From: Thiobacillus denitrificans
GTDB lineage: Bacteria > Pseudomonadota > Gammaproteobacteria > Burkholderiales > Thiobacillaceae
Length of the DNA stretch: 64,000 nt
NCBI RefSeq assembly: GCF_001530125.1
Contig: NZ_LDUG01000002.1
Coordinates: 82,049 to 146,048, forward strand
Direction of reading: 5' to 3'
Position 1 is the first letter of the stretch. Each line of letters starts with the position of its first letter. The position numbers and the translations under genes are program-made. The notes beneath the pieces were generated by a model, which worked only from the letters and a program-made list of their open reading frames with translations, searched no databases and was not told the DNA's origin. Below, piece by piece: positions 16,053 through 24,927 of this stretch.

Positions 16053-16534
16053 GATGGCTCCATTCCTGAAGGTGGGCCGCTCCCCTGGCGCACGGCGTCA
16101 GCCCAGTTGTTGGGGGTTTCGTACAAGCGCACCCGCTGCAGCCGAAGCTGGTTGCCGTAGGTGTCGCGATAGGCGGCGTCGAGGATGCGGAATGCTTCGG
16201 CCGCCAGGTTTTCCACGGTGGGTACCAGCGGCAGCACCACGGTCTTGTGTTCGGGCAGGGACGCCAGAAATTCCACCACAGCGCGGTCGCCCTGGTACAC
16301 CAGGAAGGCATGGTCCCAGTGGTCGACCAGCACCGTATTGGCGATGGTTTTCACGTCGGAAAAATCCATCACCATGCCCTGTTCCGCGGCGCCTTCGGTG
16401 CGGATGATCTCGCCGGACAGCGTGATTTCGAGCGCATAGCGGTGGCCGTGCAGGTGGCGGCACTGGCTGGCGTGGTTGGGGATGCGGTGACCGGCGTCGA
16501 ATTCCAGTCTGCGCGTAATCAACATATCAGGCAT
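16046..16534 (-). CDS. 6-pyruvoyl-tetrahydropterin synthase / QueD family enzyme
   Basis: A 162-residue member of the QueD/PTPS family. Zinc ligands H16, H29 and H31 (AGHR, LHGHR) and catalytic C25 are present, as are the DFSDVK and LVDHWDHAFL motifs and ETPNNWADA near the end. QueD makes 6-carboxytetrahydropterin for queuosine. Its place between ubiV and ubiT, overlapping ubiT, is unusual and raises the question of a link to quinone synthesis; it could be simple operon packing. The C-terminal 12 residues look like an extension. Confidence 0.8.
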   Translation of the reverse strand: MPDMLITRRLEFDAGHRIPNHASQCRHLHGHRYALEITLSGEIIRTEGAAEQGMVMDFSDVKTIANTVLVDHWDHAFLVYQGDRAVVEFLASLPEHKTVVLPLVPTVENLAAEAFRILDAAYRDTYGNQLRLQRVRLYETPNNWADAVRQGSGPPSGMEPSC

Positions 16535-16545
16535 ATCTCAGCATA

Positions 16546-17445
16546 TCAGGCGTGTTTCTCCGTGCTGTGTTCGAGACCCGCGCGGCCGTGCCAGTAACCG
16601 TCGACCGCCGGGCCGGGCATGACGCGCACCAGCTTTTCCGCGGCGCCTGTTTCGCCCGCCAGCGCCGCCTGAAAGGTCTCGACCACCCGTACCATGTGGC
16701 GCGACTGCGGCGACAGGCGCAGGCTGGCAACGTCGAGTTCGCGCAGGGCGGGCAGTTCGCCGATCAGGCTATAGACGCCGGCGGACTGCGTCTGGATGCC
16801 GTTGAGGGTGAGAAAAGGCGCGCCTTCGCGGGTCGCCAGCGCCAGCCCGTCCGGATGGTCGAGGCAGCGGAACTGGCAGTCGTCTTTGGGCAGGTTGTAA
16901 TGGCGCGCGGTGAAGCAGCGCGCCGAATACGCCAGCGGCAGCTTTCCGTAGGCGAACACCTCGGTTTCGATTGCGGCCGGGGCGCGTTCGAGCAATGCAG
17001 CCAGCGTGGCGCGCGACATTTCCACTGGCGGCAGCCAGCGTTGTGCACCTAAGCCGGCGAGAACATCGAGGGTCTCGTGGTTGTAGACATTGAGCGTGGG
17101 GCCGGCGACGAAGGGCACGCCGGCCTCCGACAGCAGCCGCACCGCGCCCCACTCGTTGGCCTCGACCCGGAAGCGGCCGTCGCCCACGATCCGGCGCAGC
17201 GTCTTGAGGTCGGATTCCGACTCGATCAGTGTCTGGCTGGAGAGCACCACCTCCTTGCCGGCGGCGGCGAGCTGTTCCGCCAGCGCCAGCCAGTCGGACA
17301 GGCGCAGCAGGTGGCGGCGCGAACACACGCTCTCGCCCAGATACACCCGCGCCACGGCCCAGTTTTTTGCTTCGTCGTAGAAGGCGAGGACGTCGTCGCG
17401 CGACCAGTAATACAGCAGGGGACCCAGACTCAGGTTCATTTCCAT
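16546..17445 (-). CDS. ubiV: U32-family protein UbiV, oxygen-independent ubiquinone hydroxylation
   Basis: A 299-residue U32-type TIM barrel. Four cysteines C41, C177, C190 and C194 match in spacing the 4Fe-4S ligands of E. coli UbiV (C39, C180, C193, C197). UbiV works with UbiU to hydroxylate the quinone ring without O2, with prephenate as oxygen donor in current models. The gene overlaps ubiU by 10 bases. Start at MEMNLSLGPL; the second Met is equally possible. Confidence 0.92.
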   Translation of the reverse strand: MEMNLSLGPLLYYWSRDDVLAFYDEAKNWAVARVYLGESVCSRRHLLRLSDWLALAEQLAAAGKEVVLSSQTLIESESDLKTLRRIVGDGRFRVEANEWGAVRLLSEAGVPFVAGPTLNVYNHETLDVLAGLGAQRWLPPVEMSRATLAALLERAPAAIETEVFAYGKLPLAYSARCFTARHYNLPKDDCQFRCLDHPDGLALATREGAPFLTLNGIQTQSAGVYSLIGELPALRELDVASLRLSPQSRHMVRVVETFQAALAGETGAAEKLVRVMPGPAVDGYWHGRAGLEHSTEKHA

Positions 17446-18437
17446 GGCCTATGGTAGGCGCCAAGCGTATGGCTCTGCCCTTCCGACAGCTTGTTGAGTT
17501 CGGCCTGCCAGGCGGGCGCGGGCTTGAAGCCGTCGGCGTTTTTCTTCACCGAATCGATGGCGGCGCGCCACACTTTCGTCACCTGCGCGACGTAGGCCGG
17601 GCTGCGCTGGCGGCCTTCGATCTTGATGGCGGCAATGCCGATCTTCAGCATCTCCGGCAGCAGGTCAAGCGTGTTGAGGCTGGTCGGCTCCTCGATGGCG
17701 TAATAGGTTTCGCCGCCGACCTCGAAGCGGCCCTTGCACAGCGTCGGGTAGCCGGCTTTTTCGTCGCGGCCGTAGCGGTCGAGCAGCACGCCGTTGAGGC
17801 GCGACTCCAGCCCGGCCGGGGTGTCCGTCCACTGCACCGCTTTCGCCGGCGAGCAGACGCCCGCCGTGTTGGGCGACTCGCCGGTGCAGTACGACGACAG
17901 CAGGCAGCGACCCTCGACCATCACGCACAGGCCGCCGAAGCCGAACAGTTCGATCTCGACGTCGGTGTGCTGCACCACGTTTTCCACCTGCGGCAGCGAC
18001 AGCACGCGCGGCAGCACGGCGCGCTGGATGCCGAAGTGTTCACGGTAGAAATTCACCGCCTCGTAGCTGGTGGCCGAGCCCTGCACCGACAGATGCAGGC
18101 GCAGTTGCGGATGCTGCTTGACCGCATAGCGCATCAGCCCGGCGTCGGCGAGGATCACCGCATCCATGCCAAGCTTGGCCGCGCGGTCGACCGCGCCGGT
18201 CCAGCGGCTCCAGGTGTCGGGCTGCGGATAGGTGTTGAGCGCGAGCAGCACGCGGCGGCCGCGCTCGTGCGCATAGCGCAGCCCCTCGGCGGCCTGCGCC
18301 TCGTCGAAGTTGAGGCCGGGGAAGGCGCGCGCATTGGTGTTGTCGCGGAATCCCATGTAGACGGCGTCGGCGCCGTGGTCGATGGCGGCCTTCAACGACA
18401 CCAGGCTGCCCGCCGGGCAGATCAGGTCAAGCGGCAT
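17436..18437 (-). CDS. ubiU: U32-family protein UbiU, oxygen-independent ubiquinone hydroxylation
   Basis: A 333-residue U32 protein with N-terminus LICPAGSLVSLKAAIDHGAD. The Fe-S ligands C171, C178, C195 and C234 line up exactly, with a shift of 2, with E. coli UbiU C169, C176, C193 and C232. It forms a complex with UbiV. It overlaps yhcC upstream by 11 bases and ubiV downstream by 10, so the set is tightly coupled. Presence of the complete UbiTUV set means ubiquinone can be made in anoxic, nitrate-respiring growth. Confidence 0.93.
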   Translation of the reverse strand: MPLDLICPAGSLVSLKAAIDHGADAVYMGFRDNTNARAFPGLNFDEAQAAEGLRYAHERGRRVLLALNTYPQPDTWSRWTGAVDRAAKLGMDAVILADAGLMRYAVKQHPQLRLHLSVQGSATSYEAVNFYREHFGIQRAVLPRVLSLPQVENVVQHTDVEIELFGFGGLCVMVEGRCLLSSYCTGESPNTAGVCSPAKAVQWTDTPAGLESRLNGVLLDRYGRDEKAGYPTLCKGRFEVGGETYYAIEEPTSLNTLDLLPEMLKIGIAAIKIEGRQRSPAYVAQVTKVWRAAIDSVKKNADGFKPAPAWQAELNKLSEGQSHTLGAYHRPWK

Positions 18438-19377
18438 GAAATTCCCCCTTCCAGATTTGGCCCGCGCGCGATCCCTGACGGCTGTCGCGCCGGGTCAGTT
18501 CGGCGGCGATGCCGTTCAGCACGTCCCACTTCTTCGCGCACCATGCGGGCGCCAGGAGGATGTCGGGCGAGGCGGTGCCGGTGACGCGGTGGTACACCAC
18601 TTCCCACGGCGTGCGCTCGATCAGGTCGGCGGCGATGCGCACGTAATCCGCCTCGGCCAGCGGCGTGTATTCTCCGCGTTTCCATTCGATCGCCAGTTGG
18701 GTGTGCTTCACCACGTGCAGCGGGTGCAGTTTGAGGCCGTCGACGCCGACGTCGAGCACGCGGTCGAGGCTGACATGGCTGTGGGAGGCATCCTCGCCCG
18801 GCAGGCCGACGATGAGATGGCAGCACACTGGAATGCCGCGCGCCCGCGCCGCCCGGGTGGCGGTCTGGTATTCGGCGAAGCCGTGGCCGCGGTTGACCCG
18901 TACCAGGGTGGCGTCGAAGGACGACTGCAGGCCGAGCTCCAGCCACACCTCGTGGCCGCGGTCGCGGTATTCAGCCAGCAGGTCCAGCACCGGCGGCGGC
19001 ACACAGTCGGGCCGCGTGCCGATCGACAGCCCGATCACGTCGGGCGCTTCCAGCGCGCTGTCGTACAGCGCGCGCAGCTCGTCCACGTGGGCATAGGTGT
19101 TGGTGTAGGCCTGGAAATAGGCGATGAAGCGGCGCGCGCCGGTGCCCCGCGCGATGCGGCCACGCGCGCGGTCGAACTGCGCGGCCAGCGGCGCCGGATC
19201 TAGCGTGCCGGGCGCAAAGGACTTGTTGTTGCAGAAGGTGCAGCCGCCGATGCCTTTGCTGCCATCGCGATTGGGGCAGGTGAAGCCGGCATCGAGCGCG
19301 ATCTTGTGCACCCGCTCGCCATGCCGTTCCAGCATGGCGCGGCCAAAGGTATGGATGCGGTCGGTGAGGATGCTCAC
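18427..19377 (-). CDS. TIGR01212 family radical SAM protein (YhcC-like)
   Basis: A 316-residue radical SAM protein of the YhcC/Elp3-like group. The cluster motif has the long first gap typical of the family, C34-x11-C46-x2-C49 (GFTCPNRDGS then GGCTFCNN). A YFQAYTNTY motif follows, then the LSIGTRPD and WLELGLQSSFD motifs shared with coproporphyrinogen-oxidase-like and Elp3 proteins. The reaction is not established. It is translationally coupled to its neighbours by a 4-base (ATGA) and an 11-base overlap. Confidence 0.9.
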   Translation of the reverse strand: MSILTDRIHTFGRAMLERHGERVHKIALDAGFTCPNRDGSKGIGGCTFCNNKSFAPGTLDPAPLAAQFDRARGRIARGTGARRFIAYFQAYTNTYAHVDELRALYDSALEAPDVIGLSIGTRPDCVPPPVLDLLAEYRDRGHEVWLELGLQSSFDATLVRVNRGHGFAEYQTATRAARARGIPVCCHLIVGLPGEDASHSHVSLDRVLDVGVDGLKLHPLHVVKHTQLAIEWKRGEYTPLAEADYVRIAADLIERTPWEVVYHRVTGTASPDILLAPAWCAKKWDVLNGIAAELTRRDSRQGSRAGQIWKGEFHAA

Positions 19378-20561
19378 GCTGCCGCGCCCCCCAAATCAGG
19401 CTTCACACCGGTGAGCAGATAATCGATCAGTTCCTGCACGCTGCGGATCGCGCGGCCGAACGGCAGGCTCTCGCTGCCACGGAAGAACAGGCCCTTGTTG
19501 AGGTCGCCCTTGAGGGCGGCGACCAATTGCGAGTCGATGCAGAACTGACCCGCTTTTTTGAGGCCGTCGCGGAGGCCACAATGCGTCAGACAGTGCAGGC
19601 CGATGGCGCAGCGCTTGGGGTCGGCTTTGGCCACGGATTGTAGCTTGGACTCGCGTTTGAGATAGTTGGCGAGCCACGGGGTGTTCACCGCGCGGGCGGG
19701 CAACCCGGCGACGCTCATGAAGGTGACGATGTCCTCGGGCTTGGCATCAAGTAGCACGCGTTTGAAGTTGGGGTGGGCGTCGCCTTCCTCGGTGACGGCG
19801 AACGGCGTGCCGACCTGCACCGCGGCGGCCCCCAGCGCCAGCGCGGCCAGCAGTTTCTCGTGGCTGTTGATGCCACCGCCGACGATGACCGGAATCTGCC
19901 CGCGCGCGATGTCCATGTCGTCAAACACCTTGAAAATGCCGGGCAGCACTTCGGCGAAATCGAAGCGCGTGTTGGCCAGCTCGGCCGGGTTCGGTGCGCC
20001 AAGGTGGCCGCCCGCATACAGCGGATGCTCGATCACGATGGCGTCCGGCAACCGCCCGCCGCTCCCATCTTTTTTCAGGCGCGCCCATTTCTTCAGCACG
20101 ATGGCGACGCCGCGCGCATCCGACAGGATCGGGATCAGCGCGACATCGGGATAGCCCTCGGTCAGTTCCGGCAGGTCGAGCGGCAACCCCGCCCCCATCA
20201 CGATGGCCTGCGCACCGGAGGCACAGGTTTGCCGCACGAGGTCCGGGTACGTGGCCACCGCCTTCATCACATTGACCGCGACCAGCCCGTGGCCTTCCGC
20301 GATCTCAAGCGCCGCCCTGATCTCGCGGTCGAGCGCGACCAGATTGAGCCGGTTGAGTTCGTCCTGGTCGCGGCAGTGCTTCGCCTGCGCCGTCAAATCG
20401 GCATGGTGATGGCGCAGGTCGATGCTCGCAATCGTGCCCATCGCGCCGGCGCGCGCCACCGCGCCGGCCAGCCGGTGGGCCGACACGCCCACCCCCATGC
20501 CGCCCTGCACGATGGGCAACAGGGGGCGGCCGCGAATGGCGAATGATGGAGGCGCTGTCAT
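19374..20561 (-). CDS. Nitronate monooxygenase / FMN-dependent family protein (2), first gene of the ubi operon
   Basis: A 395-residue FMN TIM barrel: LLPIVQGGMGVGVSAHRLAG, VNVMKAVATYPD, IVMGAGLPLDLPEL, VIEHPLYAGGHLGA, IPVIVGGGINSHEKLLAALA and AVQVGTPFAVT are typical for 2-nitropropane dioxygenase and FabK-like enzymes. The C-terminal part has CAIGLHCLTHCGLRDG, a cysteine trio, and FCIDSQLVAALKGD. It is only distantly related to the gene at 9530. It overlaps the yhcC gene by ATGA, so it heads a six-gene set that includes ubiU, ubiV and ubiT. Role not known. Confidence 0.85.
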   Translation of the reverse strand: MTAPPSFAIRGRPLLPIVQGGMGVGVSAHRLAGAVARAGAMGTIASIDLRHHHADLTAQAKHCRDQDELNRLNLVALDREIRAALEIAEGHGLVAVNVMKAVATYPDLVRQTCASGAQAIVMGAGLPLDLPELTEGYPDVALIPILSDARGVAIVLKKWARLKKDGSGGRLPDAIVIEHPLYAGGHLGAPNPAELANTRFDFAEVLPGIFKVFDDMDIARGQIPVIVGGGINSHEKLLAALALGAAAVQVGTPFAVTEEGDAHPNFKRVLLDAKPEDIVTFMSVAGLPARAVNTPWLANYLKRESKLQSVAKADPKRCAIGLHCLTHCGLRDGLKKAGQFCIDSQLVAALKGDLNKGLFFRGSESLPFGRAIRSVQELIDYLLTGVKPDLGGAAA

Positions 20562-20590
20562 GCCGGTTCTGGAATCCTTGAAAAGCGACC

Positions 20591-20599
20591 ATTATAACA
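20591..20599 (-). promoter_or_regulatory. Extended -10 promoter for the nitronate monooxygenase-ubi operon
   Basis: On the minus strand TGTTATAAT, an extended -10 with a perfect TATAAT, lies 30 bases before the ATG. The -35 region is weak, as is usual with a TG extension. Confidence 0.5.
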
Positions 20600-20673
20600 A
20601 CTTGAAGACCCGCTTATCCCGATGGAAGCATTGATCCATGCCTGCTTGCGAGTGCAAAGGAGCGTCAACGGGG

Positions 20674-20702
20674 TTCACCCACCCTGCCTAAACGCCTACA
20701 AT
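20674..20702 (+). promoter_or_regulatory. Sigma-70 promoter of the riboflavin operon
   Basis: TTCACC (20674-20679), 17 bases, TACAAT (20697-20702), 32 bases before ribE. No FMN riboswitch consensus is visible in the short leader. Confidence 0.6.
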
Positions 20703-20734
20703 GCCGGGTCCGACTGGCTGGCCTTTAATCTGCA

Positions 20735-21340
20735 ATGTTCACCGGCATCATTCAATCCATCGGCCGCATCCACGAATACGAAGCCCGCGGCGCCGACGCA
20801 CACATGGTCATCCTCGGTGGCGGGCTGGACTTTTCCGACGTCGCGCTCGGCGACAGCATCGCGGTCAACGGCGTCTGCCTCACCGCGGTGGCGCTGACGC
20901 CGGACAGTTTCAGCGTCGACGTCTCGGCCGAAACCCTGCGTTGCACCGAAGGCTTCACGCCGGGCGCCGAGGTCAATCTGGAAAAGGCGCTGCGCCTCGC
21001 CGATCGTCTCGGCGGCCATCTGGTGTCGGGACATGTCGACGGCGTCGGCACGGTTCACCGCTTCGTCCCGGTGGGCGAATCGCACCTGCTGGAAATCGAC
21101 GCCCCGGCCGAACTCGCGCGCTACATCATCCGCAAGGGCTCGATCACGGTGAATGGCGTGTCGCTGACGGTGAATGCGGTCGATGGCGCGCGCTTCGCCT
21201 TGAACCTCATCCCGCATACGCTGGACATGACCACGCTCAAGCACCTGCGGGCCGGCAGCCGCGTCAACCTCGAAGTCGACATGATCGCGCGCTATGTCGA
21301 GCGCATGATGCAATTCACCAACATAACGGACAAAGACTGA
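20735..21340 (+). CDS. ribE: Riboflavin synthase alpha subunit
   Basis: Converts two 6,7-dimethyl-8-ribityllumazine molecules to riboflavin. The 201-residue protein consists of two lumazine-binding repeats (about 1-96 and 97-195): [12 protein letters not shown] at the start, [14 protein letters not shown] and its repeat [15 protein letters not shown], and SGHVDGVG. First gene of a riboflavin-nusB-thiL-pgpA-pncC run; its TGA overlaps the next ATG by one base. Confidence 0.96.
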   Translation: MFTGIIQSIGRIHEYEARGADAHMVILGGGLDFSDVALGDSIAVNGVCLTAVALTPDSFSVDVSAETLRCTEGFTPGAEVNLEKALRLADRLGGHLVSGHVDGVGTVHRFVPVGESHLLEIDAPAELARYIIRKGSITVNGVSLTVNAVDGARFALNLIPHTLDMTTLKHLRAGSRVNLEVDMIARYVERMMQFTNITDKD

Positions 21341-22440
21341 TGAGCCTCGCTCCCACCCTGGAAATTATCGAAGAACTCAAGGCCGGCCGCATGGTCGTGC
21401 TGGTCGACGAGGAAGACCGCGAAAACGAGGGCGACCTGGTGATGGCCGCCGAGCACGTCACCCCGGACGCGATCAACTTCATGGCCAAGTACGGGCGCGG
21501 CCTGATCTGCCTGACGCTGACCGACGACCGCTGCCGCCAGCTTGGCTTGAAGCAGATGGTCTCCGACAACCAGACGCCACACGGCACCGCCTTCACCATC
21601 TCGATCGAGGCCGCCGAGGGCGTGACCACCGGCATTTCGGCGGCCGACCGCGCGGTCACCATTCTGGCCGCGGTGAAGCGCGACGCCAAAGCCACCGACA
21701 TCATCCAGCCCGGCCACATCTTTCCGCTGCGCGCGCAGCCCGGCGGCGTGCTGGTGCGCGCCGGGCACACCGAAGCGGGCTGCGACCTGGCGGGACTAGC
21801 AGGACTCGTGCCCGCTTCCGTCATCTGCGAAATCCTCAAGGACGACGGCACCATGGCGCGGCTGCCCGACCTGGTGCCGTTCGCGCAGGAGCACGGCCTG
21901 AAAATTGGTGCCATCGCCGACCTCATTCATTACCGCAACCAGACCGAAAGTCTGGTCGAGCGCGCCGCCGACCGCCTGATCCAGACCGTCTACGGCGCCT
22001 TCCGCCTGATCGCCTACCGCGACAAGTGCGCCGGCGAAACCCACCTGGCGCTGGTCAAGGGCGATATCCATGCCGACCACGAAACCCTGGTGCGCGTGCA
22101 CGAGCCGCTCTCGGTGATGGATTTTCTCGATGTCACCGGCGGCGGCCATTCGTGGCCGATCATGGGCGCGATGGAGCGCATCGCCGAATCGCAGTCCGGC
22201 GTGCTGGTTTTATTGCATCGGCCGGAAACCGCCGAGGCGCTGCTCGCTCGTGTTAATCCAGCACGCATCAACCCGGTGGCGAGTGCCAGCCGCAAATACG
22301 ACCTGCGCGACTACGGCATCGGCGCGCAGATCCTGCGCGATCTCGGCGTCGGCAAGATGAAGCTGCTGGCCAGCCCGCGCAAAATGCCGGCCATGGACGG
22401 CTTCGGGCTCGAAGTCACCGGCTATTCTGAAAAAGCATGA
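21340..22440 (+). CDS. ribB: 3,4-dihydroxy-2-butanone 4-phosphate synthase fused to a degenerate GTP cyclohydrolase II domain
   Basis: Residues 1 to about 205 are an intact Rib[18 protein letters not shown] (23 on), [30 protein letters not shown]. The rest resembles GTP cyclohydrolase II, but where RibA has its zinc cysteines (a C-x10-C-x-C pattern) this protein reads [20 protein letters not shown], with no cysteine. The second domain is therefore probably inactive as a cyclohydrolase. Such RibBX hybrids are known in proteobacteria; a separate ribA must be elsewhere. Confidence 0.93.
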   Translation: MSLAPTLEIIEELKAGRMVVLVDEEDRENEGDLVMAAEHVTPDAINFMAKYGRGLICLTLTDDRCRQLGLKQMVSDNQTPHGTAFTISIEAAEGVTTGISAADRAVTILAAVKRDAKATDIIQPGHIFPLRAQPGGVLVRAGHTEAGCDLAGLAGLVPASVICEILKDDGTMARLPDLVPFAQEHGLKIGAIADLIHYRNQTESLVERAADRLIQTVYGAFRLIAYRDKCAGETHLALVKGDIHADHETLVRVHEPLSVMDFLDVTGGGHSWPIMGAMERIAESQSGVLVLLHRPETAEALLARVNPARINPVASASRKYDLRDYGIGAQILRDLGVGKMKLLASPRKMPAMDGFGLEVTGYSEKA

Positions 22441-22459
22441 CCCTATAAAGGAACGCATC

Positions 22460-22927
22460 ATGGGAACCACCGACAACATCTCCGAGCTCGACCCCGTCTA
22501 TCAGGGCGCCGGGCTCAAAATCGGCATCGTCATGAGCCGCTTCAACAAGGACATCTGCGAAGGCCTGCTGTCGGCCTGCGAAATCGAACTGGCCCGCCTC
22601 GGCGTCGCCACCGACGACGTGCTGCTGGTGGATGTGCCCGGCGCGCTGGAACATCCGCTGGTGCTGCAGAAAATGGCGCAATCCGAAAAATACGATGCGC
22701 TCATCGCCATCGGTGCGGTGGTGCGTGGCGACACCTACCATTTTGAAATCGTCTCGAACGAATCTGCGCGCGGCATTCTCGACGTTCAACTGGAAACCGG
22801 CGTGCCAATCGCCAACGCGATCCTGACCGTCGACACCGAAGAGCAGGGCCACGCGCGCATGGCCGAAAAAGGCCGCGACGCCGCCCGCGTGGCAATCGAA
22901 ATGGCCAACTTGCTGAAACGTCTCTGA
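22460..22927 (+). CDS. ribH: 6,7-dimethyl-8-ribityllumazine synthase
   Basis: Condenses the RibB product with the pyrimidine intermediate to give lumazine. The 155-residue protein has the family motifs [48 protein letters not shown] and [16 protein letters not shown], with the catalytic His in RGDTYH and an EQ-AxxR segment near the end. It lies 19 bases after ribBX and one base before nusB. Confidence 0.96.
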   Translation: MGTTDNISELDPVYQGAGLKIGIVMSRFNKDICEGLLSACEIELARLGVATDDVLLVDVPGALEHPLVLQKMAQSEKYDALIAIGAVVRGDTYHFEIVSNESARGILDVQLETGVPIANAILTVDTEEQGHARMAEKGRDAARVAIEMANLLKRL

Positions 22928-22928
22928 A

Positions 22929-23375
22929 ATGGCCGGCTCCCGCAAAATCGCCCGCGAATTCACCCTGCAGGGCGTGTACGCCTGGCTGGTCGGCGGCGCC
23001 GATGTCACGCTGATCATCGCCAATCTCAAGGACGACGAGCAGTTCAAGCGCGCCGACGAAACCTTTTTCCGCACTCTGATCCACGGCGTGATCAAGGAAG
23101 AGGACATGCTGAGCTCGCGAATCAGCCCCCTGCTCGACCGCCCGCTCGCCGCGCTCTCCCCCATCGAGCGCGGCATCCTGCTCATCGGCGCCTATGAATT
23201 GCTGCACTGCCCCGACGTGCCATGGCGCGTCGCCATCAACGAAGGCGTCGAACTCGCCAAGAAGTTCGGCGGCACCGACGGCCACAAATACATCAACGGC
23301 GTGCTCGACAAGCTGGCGCAGGACGTGCGCGCGGTGGAGATCGCGCACGCAAGAAAGCCGAGAGCCGAGAGCTAA
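22929..23375 (+). CDS. nusB: Transcription antitermination factor NusB
   Basis: An all-helical 148-residue protein which with NusE (S10) binds boxA in rRNA transcripts. Typical features: the N-terminal basic helix [36 protein letters not shown] and [29 protein letters not shown]. The ribH-nusB order is the usual one in proteobacteria. After its stop the DNA turns into simple GAGAGC-like and then CCACTCT repeats. Confidence 0.96.
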   Translation: MAGSRKIAREFTLQGVYAWLVGGADVTLIIANLKDDEQFKRADETFFRTLIHGVIKEEDMLSSRISPLLDRPLAALSPIERGILLIGAYELLHCPDVPWRVAINEGVELAKKFGGTDGHKYINGVLDKLAQDVRAVEIAHARKPRAES

Positions 23376-23405
23376 GAGCAGAGCGCTGACGGCCTAAGCC
23401 ATCGC

Positions 23406-23475
23406 CCACTCTCCACTCTCCACTCTCCACTCTCCACTCTCCACTCTCCACTCTCCACTCTCCACTCTCGACTCT
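23406..23475. repeat. 7-bp tandem repeat array (CCACTCT)n upstream of thiL
   Basis: Nine perfect copies of CCACTCT (23406-23468) are followed by one variant CGACTCT. The array ends 11 bases before the thiL ATG and replaces a recognisable Shine-Dalgarno region. Its length is prone to slippage. It lies within the nusB-thiL intergenic part of the operon. Confidence 0.9.
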
Positions 23476-23486
23476 CCGCTCCCCAA

Positions 23487-24440
23487 ATGGAATTCGACCT
23501 CATCGCCCGCCACTTCACCCGCGCCACCCCCGGCGCGGTGCTGGGCGTGGGCGACGACTGCGCGCTGCTGGCGCCCACACCGGGCATGCAACTGGCGGTG
23601 TCGTCCGACATGCTGCTCGAAGGCCGCCATTTTTCGCCGCAAGACAGCCCCGCCGGCATCGGCCACAAGTCGCTGGCGGTGAACCTGTCCGATCTCGCCG
23701 CGATGGGGGCGACGCCGCGCTGGGCGACGCTGTCGATCGCGCTGCCGGAAGCGGACGATGCCTGGCTTACCGCCTTCGCGCGCGGCTTTTTTCGCATGGC
23801 CGATATGCACGGCATCGAGCTGGTCGGCGGCGACACCACGCGCGGCGCTTTGACGATCAGCATCACGGTGATGGGCGAGGTGCCGCCGGGCCAGGCGCTG
23901 CGGCGCGACGGCGCAAAGGCCGGCGACGACGTCTGGGTCTCCGGCGTGATCGGCTCGGCGGCGCTGGCGCTGGCCTATCGGCAGGGCCGCCTGTTCATGG
24001 AACAGATCGACGCCGCCCGCGTATTGCCCGCGCTTTACCTGCCGACCCCGCGGGTCGAACTTGGTATCGCCCTGCGCGGCATTGCGGCCAGCGCGATCGA
24101 CATTTCAGACGGACTGCTGGGCGATCTCGGGCACATCCTGCAGCGTTCGCAGGTCGGCGCCATCCTCGAATTCGCCGCACTGCCGACGCTGCCGGTGACG
24201 CAGGCCTATCTGCATGAAAAAGTTGCGCGCGACTGCGTGCTGGCGGGCGGCGACGACTACGAACTCTGCTTCACCGCACCCGCCAACCGGCGTGATGCGG
24301 TGGCCACCGTCGCGCAATCCGCAGGCGTTGCAGTGACGCGCATCGGCCGCATCACCGCCGAACCCGAGCTGACGGTGATCGGCACCGACGGCCAGCCCTT
24401 GCCCTTCGACCACACCGGCTATGACCACTTTGCAGCCTGA
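23487..24440 (+). CDS. thiL: Thiamine-monophosphate kinase
   Basis: Phosphorylates thiamine monophosphate to the diphosphate cofactor. The 317-residue protein shows the PurM-like ATP-binding motifs GVGDDCALLAP, SSDMLLEGRHF, GHKSLAVNLSDLAAMGATPR, and SAIDISDGLLGDLGHIL. It is followed by an overlapping pgpA (20 bases). There is no clear ribosome binding site because the tandem CCACTCT array occupies the usual position. Confidence 0.95.
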   Translation: MEFDLIARHFTRATPGAVLGVGDDCALLAPTPGMQLAVSSDMLLEGRHFSPQDSPAGIGHKSLAVNLSDLAAMGATPRWATLSIALPEADDAWLTAFARGFFRMADMHGIELVGGDTTRGALTISITVMGEVPPGQALRRDGAKAGDDVWVSGVIGSAALALAYRQGRLFMEQIDAARVLPALYLPTPRVELGIALRGIAASAIDISDGLLGDLGHILQRSQVGAILEFAALPTLPVTQAYLHEKVARDCVLAGGDDYELCFTAPANRRDAVATVAQSAGVAVTRIGRITAEPELTVIGTDGQPLPFDHTGYDHFAA

Positions 24441-24927
24441 CTTCAAATTCTTGTTCGCGCATCCGGCGCACCTGATCGCGTTCGGCTTCGGCAGCGGGCT
24501 TGCGCCGAAGGCGCCCGGCACTGTCGGCACCCTGCTCGGGCTGCCGCTGTACTGGCTGATCGTCGCCGTCGCACCTGACCTGCCTAACCAGATCATTCTG
24601 CTGATTGCCGCCTTCCTGCTCGGCGTCTGGGCCTGCGGCCGCACCGGCCGCGCGCTCGGCGTCGCCGACCACGGCGGCATGGTGTGGGACGAAATCGTCG
24701 CCTTCGCGCTCGTTCTCATGTTTACACCGGCGCTGCTGTTCACCCCGGTCGGCTGGCTATGGCTTGCGCTGGCATTTGCGCTATTCCGCCTGTTCGATAT
24801 CCTGAAACCATGGCCGATCCGGCTCGCCGACACCCGCCTGAAAAATGGCTTCGGCGTCATGTTCGACGACCTGCTGGCGGCACTCTACGCAATCGCCATC
24901 ATCAAGGGACTGCAATGGCTCGTGTAA
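24421..24927 (+). CDS. pgpA: Phosphatidylglycerophosphatase A
   Basis: Inner-membrane lipid phosphatase that makes phosphatidylglycerol. The 168-residue protein has the family features GFGSGLAPKAPGTVGTLLG, VADHGGMVWDEIVAF with the acidic metal ligands, RLFDILKPWPIRLAD and MFDDLLAALYA, and three to four hydrophobic helices. The start lies inside the end of thiL. Confidence 0.95.
   Translation: MTTLQPDFKFLFAHPAHLIAFGFGSGLAPKAPGTVGTLLGLPLYWLIVAVAPDLPNQIILLIAAFLLGVWACGRTGRALGVADHGGMVWDEIVAFALVLMFTPALLFTPVGWLWLALAFALFRLFDILKPWPIRLADTRLKNGFGVMFDDLLAALYAIAIIKGLQWLV

Noticed and set aside
20600..20734. FMN riboswitch before ribE
   Set aside because: The leader after the likely -10 is about 25 bases and no RFN consensus (AGGGGCAGGGTG-like) is present.
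23406..23475. CRISPR-like repeat array
   Set aside because: Units are only 7 bp with no spacers; it is a simple tandem repeat.
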